Shown piece after piece: positions 24,501 to 36,500 of a stretch of 64,000 nucleotides of DNA. Source of the stretch: Pelecanus crispus (lineage: Eukaryota; Chordata; Aves; Pelecaniformes; Pelecanidae); the NCBI RefSeq assembly GCF_030463565.1, contig NC_134643.1, positions 123,920,309 to 123,984,308 on the forward strand, given 5' to 3'. The translations under genes were made by a program, and so were the position numbers. Under the pieces are notes generated by a model, which saw nothing but the letters and a program-made list of their open reading frames with translations, ran no database searches and was not told the DNA's origin. Position 1 is the first letter of the stretch; the number at the start of each line of letters is the position of its first letter.

Positions 24501-27500
24501 GTGATGTGGTAGCAGAGCAGGATGAATTTTTTCACCTAAATCTCCTGCACCTCTGGAGTCAAAATGCTAGATTTCACAGAACCATCTGGGATGTGGGGAG
24601 CTGGGCTTCAGTTTTTTTGCTTGCTTTTTTTTAGTGTCTCAAATCTGATTAGCTGAAGTTGTCAGAGTATTTCAAATCTGATTTCCCAATCAAAAAGCCC
24701 GCAGGCCCGCAGCAGGTAAGATGTTGTTGCAGCCGTGTATATTAGTGATGTGCCATTGTCTGTATTGCAGGCAATAACCTCTCCTCCTGAGAGCCAGTCA
24801 GAAGAGATGTTTGCATGTCTAGAAGAAAGTACATGTTGCAACAGGTGTTTGGGAGACAGGAAACAAAAGTAGAAACTTGTCTTGGTTTCATTTTCTGTTC
24901 TCGCATTTGAGCTGCTCATTTCCACCTACGTTTTTGCCTATATATTACTGTAATTTGTAATGCCGAGGAAATTGTGTGGTGTTTTCAGGCAAGGTTTGCC
25001 AGGTTTTGATGCAGCTGTTTCATCGTAATGTTTTGATTTAGTGTTGTCATCTATAAAGAAGATGGTGTCTTAGGACACTTAGGTTTTAGCGTAACATTTA
25101 CTTTATTAAAAACTATGGCTTCTTGCTTCTGTGCAAAAGTTGACTAATATTCTGTGACTTAGCTGAGAAATTGATATCTATGCCAGCACAAAATTTCTGC
25201 AACTATATTACGTACCTAACTGCAGAGCTGAAAAATGGCCGCAATTTTAGAGCTCCATTAGTTTAGTATGTGACTCTTCAGGGTCATTAGGGAACTACGT
25301 TAGGCTGCCATATTCACCAAATAAACATACGTGCAAGCATAGCACCAGAATAAAGTTAGGGACAGCTATTCCATATAGCTGTTTGGCAGTGTTGCAAGAC
25401 TAACATTCAGCAGATTGATTATATGTGTATTCCTGCCAGTTGAAGCTCTGTTGTGTGCTATGTATGGATTTAAGTAACTTTGGAAGAGTAGTAACTATCT
25501 GACATCTTCACTGGAATTAAGCACTTTAAAATATGTTCACACTTAAACTGTTTAATTTTTGCTTTTCAATATCCCACCCTTTTTTGCTTTCTTCCTCTTC
25601 AGATAATGCTTATGATCCAGATGTGAGCGCTAAACAGATATGGATAGACAAAACGGTGATAAACAACAATATATGCCTGACATTCACTGATAATGGAAAT
25701 GGTATGAACTCAGAGAAGCTGCACAAAATGCTAAGGTGGATAACCTCTTTTGCAGTTGTTTTCTTGTAAAAGTTCCAGCTTCTAGTTCTGTTATTGCTCA
25801 GCTTATTCCTTTTTCTCATATGTAATTGACTAATTTTCTTCATAAACTTAACATTTCTGAAGGTGAGCGATTATCCAAGTGAGACTCTGGAATAGAGAGA
25901 TGCTAGCAAAACTTTCACACAACTTTGTCAGTGTATTTTTTTCTCATAATTTCCTTTTATCCTTTCCGTCAACCTTCCCATTTAACTTTCCATGCAGTGG
26001 TTGGGCTGTGTAAACTCTCTGTAGTGCCCTTTAGTGGAACTAAGGAGAATTTTTTTTTTGGTTCAAGACTGCTTTAGTTTAAGATAGCAAGCAAGAGAAA
26101 AGGGGAGACTCAGTTCAAAACTTTTAGAGTACTGAAAAATAGACGGTATTGTGGAAAACTTAAGGGGATGATATTTATATTGATGTGGTTTTTCTGTTTA
26201 GCTTTAAATATTCTATAGGGTTTGGACGGATCTTTCTGCAACTTTTGTTTCTACACTTAGCAAAGAGCTTGCTGTTCAGTTGCTCTTTTAGTATGAAAGA
26301 TTGCTCTGCCTGTAGATAAATCTCTGGCTTTAAACTTGAGCAGGCTTGAATTCAAACTGTTATTTTTTTTTTTCTCTTAGATACCATAATTAATAGCTTG
26401 CTTCCTAAATTCCATGTTCCATATACAATTACCTGTTTTACTTTAAATGTAATGTTTAGTTCCTAATGGAAAATTTCGAGGTCACACATTTTCAAGCAAG
26501 TGGGGGGCCGGGGGGGAAGCTTTAGGGGCCTTTCTTAGTATTTATTGTGAAGCCACAGGATAACTATTAGATTCCCACAAGAATGCTTATTTTGTAATTC
26601 CAGGCAGATTATATTTCTTTTCCATACTTAAAGATGAAAGCAAATTTCCCTGGATTCTTGCAGTGTGATTTTAGCAATGTTATACGGATAACATTCAGGA
26701 TTTGTTTAACTGTACATTGTTTAATTGTACAGTAGTTCCTGATCTCTAAAATGAGAGATCAACTTACTGTGTTTGTCTCATTTGTTAATTCCTGCATGAA
26801 TCTTTTTGGTTTTCAAGTTTTATAGGGCTCTTTACACTCTTCTGATGTTTTCATATGTTTCAGCTTTGGCTTCAGTGAGAAATCTGCGATGAATGGCCGT
26901 GTTCCAGTGGGACTGTATGGAAATGGGTTTAAATCGGGGTCCATGCGCCTGGGAAAAGATGCAATAGTCTTCACCAAGAATGGAGAAACCATGAGTGTGG
27001 GCCTGTTATCCCAGACTTTCCTTGAAGTCACAAAAGCAGAACATGTCATGGTTCCTATAGTGTCGTTCAACAACCAACATATCCTTTCAACAATTTCTGA
27101 ATGAAAAGTTGCAGGTACATGCAAAATTTGGATGATAATGTCAGTAAAGGAAATCTCCTTGTCTAGTCTTATGGATATGCTAAATAAATTGTAAGATGCA
27201 AGGAAGGATGTAATTTGTTAAAGCCTTTAAATTTGTGGGAGCTCTGAGATGTGGAATGAGAACCTGTGAAGTGAGTACAGGGTACTGTTGCAGAAGCTTC
27301 CTCATCTTCTGAAAGCTTACTTCATTCATTACTTACTTCTCCTTAACATGCTTACGACAGATAAGTGATACAACAGAATCCAAAAACAGCCTGAAGGCCA
27401 TCTTAACACATTCTTTATTTTCTACTGAGGAGAAATTACTGGCAGAGCTAGATGCTATAATAGGGAAAAAAGGAACAAGAATTATCATTTGGAATCTTAG

Positions 27501-30500
27501 AAGGTAAGATGAAGTTCAGTCTCTTATCTCTCTCATTTAGTTTGTTATCTTTCAGTATATGCAAACACAGAAGGGGTTTTTTTGTAGAATAATTCCAAAA
27601 GGCTGTGGGCAGTTAGCTGTAACTGGGAAACTAGACTCAAACTCACATGATTGAAGGGCTGTAATGTTGCATGAGAACTGTTGCTAATATCTCAAGTAAC
27701 AAAGTAGCAGGACAGAATGTAAAGGACTTCATATTTTCCTTTGATAAGATACTGTTGCTTTTGCCAGAAGAATTGAAATAGATAAATTATAAATCTGTTA
27801 CTTCAGACCTGTGAAATTACGAATGCAAAGATTAAAACAAAAAATAGTTGTATGCACAGGCAAGTATTGCTGGCTTTTCAAGTTTGGCGTCAGCAGGATC
27901 TTTCTAGAGGGATCTAGACCTTTTTAAACTTCTTAACTGTTTATCGTAAAATAAATAGAAATCCAAGTAAATAAACAGTTGTGTATATTTATCTTATTTA
28001 TCTGCTTGCCTCTGTGGGGTTGTTCATGGCAGTATGGATTTCCAGCCTTTTCTAGCTTTGACTTGCTTGTTGGGTTTTTTTCTTTTTCTAACTAGTTGTT
28101 GCTGTAGCAGTGGCAGATGGGTGTCATCACTTTCCATCTTCTTTCCCTTCCCTTCACATCTTTGCTGCTGCCTTATTAGCAGAGAACCTGTCTGATGGTC
28201 TGTCCAGAAAAGCTTTATCATGCCTTTAACTATGATGGCACTAATTGGTTGGAAAGATGTTGTCTTGTACTGTGTTCGTAAGTGTTTAGCTTACTGTAGT
28301 TTTAAATACCTGAAATAACAAGGTATCCATACGAAGCAATTTTTAACTGTTTCAGTCCTGTGGATTTGGCAAGAAACTAGCTTGGGTTTCAGTTTCTTTT
28401 CTTTATTGTTGCCCATCAGAAAAAGGGTGGGGTCAAAGGAGGCAGGAAACCACACCTGGATGAGTAGGGATTAAATGTTACAGGACAAAAAAGATCTTGG
28501 TCAATTACAGCAGGTGAAAAGTGGGGTTTTTTTAATTTCATTAATTTCTTGTGAGTATTAGAGCCCTGAATCACTTTTTGCTTAGGAGATTTTAATACAA
28601 GAAAGCTGGAGGTAATGAATATATTCCTAGTTTTGGTTGTTTCCCCTTGCCACCTGCTCCATAAGAAAAACTTCACCTCCTTTACACTTCAGAAATGGAT
28701 TTGCATTGCCCAGGTAGACTTTCATTTATTTTTAGGTATGAACATTTTTAGGAATGTGCATCACTTCATTGCTTGAGCAAAAGAAGATACAGTGAACTCA
28801 GCTGATTGGGCAGGATAACTTTCATGTTCTGAATTTTGGAGTGTATTCATGGGAAGTTGTGGGAAAGAACACTTTGGGGGGGGTCATGTTGTTTCTAGTA
28901 TGTTGTAATTTAGTCTACTTAAAAAAAACAGAGCTGTTTCAGTATTAGAAGACTTTTTCTGGAATATTTGTGCCAACTACAGTGTATCTCAATATTGCGC
29001 AAAGGTACTGCCAGTACACTGCAGCATATACATCTACAACTAAATATAGTGTATACATATGGTGAGTGGTGCAATAAGAAATTGTGATAAGTATTGAGTT
29101 GGAAAGCTGTGGTGAGTGTCATTTTTGCAACATTAAAAAAAAAACTTAGGAAGGCAATTTGTAGTGTACAGAAATTTTGCATTTAGAAGGAATGCATGTG
29201 TCTTGGTCCATCCAGAATTCAAAGCTGATACTGACTGCTCTTATTTTTGAAGTGTGACCTGTTTAGATTAAGTTAGAATTCATGAATGTCTCACTTGCTA
29301 TCATTTCTCTTGTATTCCTTGGATATCAGAAAGGAACTGGTGAACTTTGTTTATGTGAATTTTAGCAAATCTGTGAAGAAAACCACCATGGCTCAAAGGA
29401 ATTCTCTTTCTCTTGCATCTTTCTGATACCTGCTGTATCCACCACAAAACCTAATCTTGTGTTGGCTTTTTTTATTTCCCATAATTAGTATATTTTCTTA
29501 ACCTTATTTCTTAGAGATAAAAATGAAGAAACAGAGTTTGACTTCGACAAGGATAAATATGACATCAGAATTCCAGAAGACTTAGATGAAACAGGCAAAA
29601 GAGGATATAAAAAACAAGAGAGACTGGACCAGATTGTTCCAGAAAGTGACTACTCATTGCGAGTATGTATAACATTTTTTAAAATTTATTTGTTTTGTTT
29701 ATTTTTGGGAGCTGGAGGTTGTATGTTTTTATTTTAATGTACTGTACTACAGAAGTGTTGATTAGAGTGGAGGACAAATGTCAGAATTTAAATGTTAGGG
29801 CAATATGACAACATTAATTTTGAAAATTGAAGGTGGAATGTATTTGTGAACTTGGGTAAACATTTGCCGTTTATTTAGAAGAAAATTACTGGGGTTTATG
29901 TAGTCTGGCAAATAACTTTTGCTGTTACATGTAGCCATCATTATCCACTAAGGAGCAAGAAGGAAATGCAATCAGTAGCTTCAGAAATTAAATAGGACTG
30001 TGTGTGGTTGTCAGCAGAGTAAACATTCCATTATAGTGCAGTTATACATGCATATAGTACTGATGCTATGTCCATGTGGATCTTTTAAAACAGATCAGTT
30101 TTGGTTGGCAAAGTGTCATTTCTAGGTTTCAAAAAGAGGTAAAGGAATTGGGAAGCAGCTCCGTTGTTTGAATACTTGCATGCAGACAGGGACAAGGCTT
30201 TTCTGTAGGCTACTGGATATGACCATTGTCTCCACTATTTGATTCATAAACTATGAAGGCTTCTTTTTTTAAGAAGGTGCATCTGGAATTACTAGGTGTT
30301 CTGGGCACTTCTTGTGGATAATATTCAGAAGTATTATTCCAGTTGAACCAAAACCTTGAATTGTTCTAAGACTCACTGGAATCATATATCCACTTCAATT
30401 ATTAGAAGTTGTAAATGTAATGATAAATGAAATGCAAATTAAAAGTCATAGATCTACATGTTTATAAGAAGATTGCACAGCTATTATAAAGCTATGATAG

Positions 30501-33500
30501 TATGCAGTTATTTGGAACAAAGTTAACACATTTGCTTTTGTGTGTTATTTTCAAGTATTTAATAGAATTTTTAAGCTCTTAATAGGGGATAAGAAAAGAG
30601 AGGCTTGTGTGTTTGACAGCTCTTTTAGTGGTAAAACTGTATCTTCAGACACCTGATTAACTTGTCATATTCATAAAAGTCCTTCAATTGCTATTAATTT
30701 AATTTGTGATATACATATGCTTATTATGCACACTGGCGTTTCCTGGTTTTTTTTCTGGGTTCAAGTTGGAAAAGACCACATTTCATAAAATTTAGTTAAA
30801 ACTTGAGTTGGTCTTCCTAAACGTAGTGTGTATTGTAAAATATTCATATCTTGAGGTTTGTGGGGTTTTTTTACTAACAGGAGTTACTGTGTGCTTTGTA
30901 GGCTTATTGCAGTATTTTGTATCTGAAGCCAACAATGCAGATCATTCTGCGAGGACAAAAAGTGAGAACACAGCTGGTTTCCAAAAGCCTTGCCTTCATT
31001 GAACGCGATATATATAGGCCAAAATTTTTGAATGTATCCTTTGCTGATATTTACATCATTGCACAGTGAATTTAATGATGTGACTTTTTATGTAAGCTGT
31101 CTGGATTCTGCTGGGTATGTTGCAGTTATATGTGTTTAGTGTTGGGGGGGTTTTGGGGGGATTTTGTTTGTTTGCGGTTTTGGGTTTGGTTTTTTTTTTG
31201 TTTTTTTTTTTTTTTTTTTTGTGAAGACATACCAAAGGAATTATCTCAATATAAAAAAAAAAAGAAAGTTCCAGGACCCAGTTTGGAATGAACACTCGGA
31301 GTAACTATATTTTTGTGTTACATGATATTAACCAGATTTTTTTCCTTAATATCTGGTAAAAGGCTAAACCAGTAAGAATTACTTTTGGATTTAACTGCAG
31401 AAACAAAGATCATTATGGAATAATGATGTACCATAAAAATAGACTCATCAAAGCTTACGAAAGAGTTGGCTGTCAGTTAAAGGTAAGAAATTAAAGCTTA
31501 AAAATACTTTAACATCTCTAGAAATCATTGTCACTGAAACGCTGATTTTAAAAAAGAATACGGACAGAAACTAGGATATTGATGTATCCTTTACAAAACC
31601 ATCTTTTTTTAGTTTGTGCAGCAGTTACATTGTGTTAAATTGTATGCAGTTGTTTTAATGTTTGTTTTTGAAACTAAGCTTGATACACAAAATATGGGCC
31701 TGAGCATATCTTTCAGGACAAAAAGAGGGGTGGAACAGAGGATTTTTTTATTTAGGGGCTTTGTGTCAAGTTTCTGGCTTACAACTCCTCTGCAAAAAGA
31801 AAATTGTTTTTACTGAGTGGGTATATATAGCTTATAATTACCTCTGACAAACTCTTGCAGTGTTAGCATAGAATATATATTGGTTTTCCTGATGGATCTT
31901 AATTTCTTACAGGCAAACAACATGGGTGTTGGTGTAGTTGGGATTATTGAATGCGACTTCCTAAAACCAACTCACAACAAACAAGATTTTGACTACACAA
32001 ATGAATACAGGTAAATGTATATTTTTACATAGACTTTCTACTGAATAGTGTTTTTCACTGTGAAATACTTGACGATAAAGGCTTCTTGTTTCCTAAGTAG
32101 TAAGAATAAAAGCTTATGTTCCATCATTAAACTGCTTGACTGTTCTGAACAGTAAGGGTGGGATGTTTAATTCTACACTGGTCATACTGCCTTTATTGTG
32201 CAGTCAGTGAAGTCTAGAGTATCATACACATCATTTTAAAGCAAGTGCCTTAAAAGTGGTTGGTTGCAATTCTGCCCCTCACTGATTGTAAAATGAGCAC
32301 AGAATAACTTGTCGAGATGTGGATATTTGTATGGCACAGGACTAAAATTGTGATACATGAATCCCACACTATTAACTTTTTTCGTAACAGTTTTTGTTTG
32401 GGGTTTTTTGTTTTTTGGGGGTTTTTTTGGAAAAGTTTTGTTGGGTGTTTTTGAGATGTTCTTTTCAATTTCTTTCCTAAGAGTGGACTTGAATGCCCTC
32501 AAATCCTCTGCTACCTGATAGAGCATTTAAAATACCTGACATCCTGAAGGCAGCAGTGATTTGGGACATTGCTTTGTTTCAGTTTTTATCTCTAACTCAA
32601 GGTTGCCACTTTTTCGCATATCGGCATCCATCCCATCAGTCACTATCTAGTGTGGTATTTCCTATAGTTAAACTGTGAACCAGTTTGGGAATCTAGTCTG
32701 ACTTGCAATTTTTGGAAATGATAATTGGTTTTTAGCCAGGTAAATTTCCTAGTCTGTTTATGCTGCTCTGCTATGAATCACTTATGCTGGCATTATGGAA
32801 GGAGGCATGTGGGGGAGGAAAGGCTAGAGGGGATGAATTACCTAAGCAGTTTTCAGAACGAGGTGTAAAAACTGTCCAGCGAAAATTTCCTGAATACAGA
32901 CCTTGAGAATTGTTCCACTCTGTATTACTGTCTTTCGTCTCACGATGACAAGGCTATTTTCTGTTTCCTGTGCTGCTTCGTGTTAAGGGGTATTAGGAGG
33001 GGTATTAGGAGTGGCCACTTCCTCCAGCAGCCCTGTCCCAGGACTCCCTCCTGCCCAGCCACTGGAGCCCAGCCTAGGGACCCAGGGTTTCTGCCCAGGC
33101 TGAGGGACATGACTGCCGCTTTCCTGTTTGCAGGTTCAACCAGTAGTAAAGCTGAGCACATGTTCCAGATGCGCGCACACACAGAGGACACTGATGTGGC
33201 TGGTTACACAGACTGCCACAGACAAGGTGCACCTACATACGGGACTCACATAAAACATAAACAGCTAAGTCCCTTCCTCTTCTTTGGCTAGTAGAGATAG
33301 AAGCTCATTAGTGAAGGCACACACATGACACTCTAGGTTCACAGGCATATGTACATTTGTGGATCCTCTGAGTACTGGCACAGCCCCTCTGTCCTTCTGT
33401 TACCCCTGCCTGGATCCCAGGCCCTCTCGCCTGCTTCACTGGTCCCCTACACGCTGGCTAGTGCAGTTTGGTGTTTGCTAGCAAACACGCGCACTCATAT

Positions 33501-36500
33501 ACTCGTACCGCAGACACTCCATATTTGCAAGTCCCTCTGGGTATACCAGCACAAACCCTTGCCTGCCTGATACCCCTGCCTGGACCTGGGGCCCTGCTGT
33601 TCACCGCTCAACCCAGTTTGGAGTTTGCTATTTTTGCTGTAATTACGCACGCACACTCCATGCACACCAGGACACCTGGACTGGGGAAGATGCAGACACT
33701 CATCCCACCGCCAGCAGCCAGCACCAGGCACACAGTCTGTGACTCACAGTCCTGCTCCAGTTGCTAGCGCTGAGCCCCTCACTCATGCTGGTCCACCTCA
33801 GGAGCTGTTTTTTGGGGGACATGCCATTCCTGCCTCAGTGGGTGGCAGCTGAGATCTCCAGTAGCTGACACCAAATCCACTCACACACACACAGCTCTCG
33901 CCAGTAGCTGGCACTTAGTCCTTGCCATACACATACACATGGGATAGAGAATGAGATTATGCATAGAGTTAAGAAAATATTAAATAAGAAGATGGGACAG
34001 ACTGCGGTGATCACGTGCAGGGCTCAGCCAGACAACTGTACTGACCAAACCTGTTTTACATGCAACCAGCTCCATTTTTATTCTTTTCTATCCACCCCCT
34101 TCTTTGTTCCTCCCTGCTCCCCCTTCCCCATGCACATTGCTTCATCGGTTGGCATAGTTCCACTGACCCACTCCAAACATCCTGGACCCTCAGGTTTGCA
34201 TCCTTATCAGTTGTGAAATCCCTATTTGCCTGCGGTTTCTTGGTAGCCTGTCAATTACTGTGAAAGACAATAACCAGAAACAAACCTGGTCATTAATGCT
34301 AATTCATCAGGTTTTATGACTCTCTGTCTCCTTCCCTTTCCTTATCCTCCCAACTGAAAAAATAAACATTCTTACACTCCACATATCCTTACCAGTTAGT
34401 GTGACTGACCAGGTTTGTTCTTATCACTACCTCCCTTGTCAGTCAGGTTTGTCTCTGTATGTTCTGTATGGCTCCTTTGACCATATGCCCTTAAGGGAGC
34501 AGACACTTTCCTTCCATGTGCCCTAACACTTGCTTTCAGTGTGGACTTAGAATTTCAGGGTATTGACTTGCAAACATAGGTGGGGTAAACTTTGGCAGGG
34601 GAAGTCATTTCCTGCATATTCTGCCCTTCAGCCAGTTGTGGTTCAGCAACCTGAACTGTTTACAGTGCTTTCCTGGAACTGCTGATTTATATATGAAGAT
34701 AAATGAGAAACCATGCCAGAGTGTTGTAATAAACAGAGCTGTCAATTGCAGCAATTGAGGGGCTATAGCAAGATAAATCTGGTCATTCCTGCTGTTGAAA
34801 CAGCAGCCCTCTGGAGGAGGAGTAGCAGGCCTGATAGCTGCTAGAGCCACTACAGTTCCATCCACCTGCATCTTTAAATGGTACCCACGGTTTTGCTGCT
34901 CTTTGCAGTAATATTGCCAGCTTTAAGCAGTTCCCATGTTTCTACCACCATGGTGCTAGCAGAGCCCTTAACGAGAATGCATGATAAAGCAGATCAGGGA
35001 ATCAGTCAAACTGGGAAATAGCTCATGGGTTAGTTTTTTCAATATAGATGTTCCCTGAACCGTTTCCTGTGTGGTAGCACTAACAGTTCCCTTGGTAGGG
35101 GTCAGGAATTAGGAATGCTGTAGGGTAGTCATTTGTGTTGACCAAGGTTTGCACTACATTCCCACAGGCTGGCACAGTGAGCGTTGAATGCTTTTTACTT
35201 GTTTCTTTTTAAAAACACCTGTAATATGGGCATAGAGACTACACTTGAAAGATCTTTTATAAAGGTTTTTCTGCAAAGAGTGCTACACGTTTTCAAAAGG
35301 TAACTTTCCAGCCCAAAACAGAAACATAAAACTGATGCTGTAATTTCATGGTCAGTGTAAGCTGACCTGCCCTTCTTCCCTCTTCAGAAGAGAGACGTGA
35401 TCCCATCTGTGCTTTGCTGCTCATTTCTGCCCCTGTGGTACTTCCCTTTTTTGGCACAGAAATTCATGACTTGGGTTCAGAGGTGATCTAGATCACAACT
35501 CTCTAGGTCAGACTAGTTCACTGCACAAACATTTGTATTAGTTCAAGGGATGGGGTGGTGTAGGTGGTGGAATAAGCCAGGCAGGGAGGGACTGACTTTC
35601 AGGCTCTGGTTACCCAGCCACTTTACTCTGATGTAAATTCAGCATGCTGACAAGGAGGCAGTCTTACCTCTACCTCACCTGTGGGGCTCGTTGTTCTTTG
35701 CACCACTCCCTCCTGTGTGTGCCAGCTCTAGTAGTCACTGAGCTGCACAATGAGCCCTGATCAGGAATCTAATCCAGCTAAAAATTAACCTGGGGTAAGA
35801 CTGGCCTGCTTCTTTTAGCAGCATGTAAACTTTACACTACATTAAAGTGATCATAGGTCTGCAATCTCGATGTAGTATTGTTGTACGTCAGCTTAGAGTA
35901 GTCATGAACCTGCAGTTAATGGATGTGCAGAAACATCAGCCAAATACAGAGCTAGGTACTGGATTGGCAGAGGTGGTTTTGTACTTGTTTATTCTATGAC
36001 TAAGTTTGAACTGGTGAGGTAGCTTCAGGGTTTGCACTGTACATTCACAACACTTCTGAATTGAGCGCTCTTGATTTCAGTCTTTGTGCTCCAGCCCATA
36101 TTTCCAGTAATCTCTTTGTGGACAAACATGACTTTACACAATTCCTAATTTCTAAGGTTTTCTAAAAGCAAAAAGCTTACTGTTGTACAAATAGAAATAT
36201 GAGTGGTTCATATGTTTATTCTTTCACTGTAGTTTATAAAGGCTCTTTCTGTGCTAGAATTTGATTATTTAAAGTTGTCTTTTAAAAACTTTCCTTTTTA
36301 GACTTACAATAGCAGCATTAGGAGAAAAGCTTAATGATTACTGGAATGAAATGAAAAGAAAGAAAAATGAAGAATATCCACTAGCTTTGCCAGTTGAGGA
36401 GATACAGTGAGTATCACTTCTACATAGAAGAATTTTACATACTGTTATTACTCTTTTGCACTCAGTCATGAAAGTGAACTTCTCATGTGAAAGTTCTGGT

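Noticed and set aside
27061-27120. In-frame TGA after MORC3 exon 4, suggesting a pseudogene or truncation
   Set aside because: The stop lies in the intron. A U12 AT-AC splice before it restores the full conserved frame, and all other exons are intact.
33880-33895. CRISPR-like or satellite array
   Set aside because: Only a short CA microsatellite and two 170 bp units. No regular repeat-spacer structure, and the genome is a vertebrate.
34605-34871. 88-codon minus-strand frame next to the intron 9 block, possibly a retroviral remnant
   Set aside because: I could not recognise any gag, pol or env motif in it.
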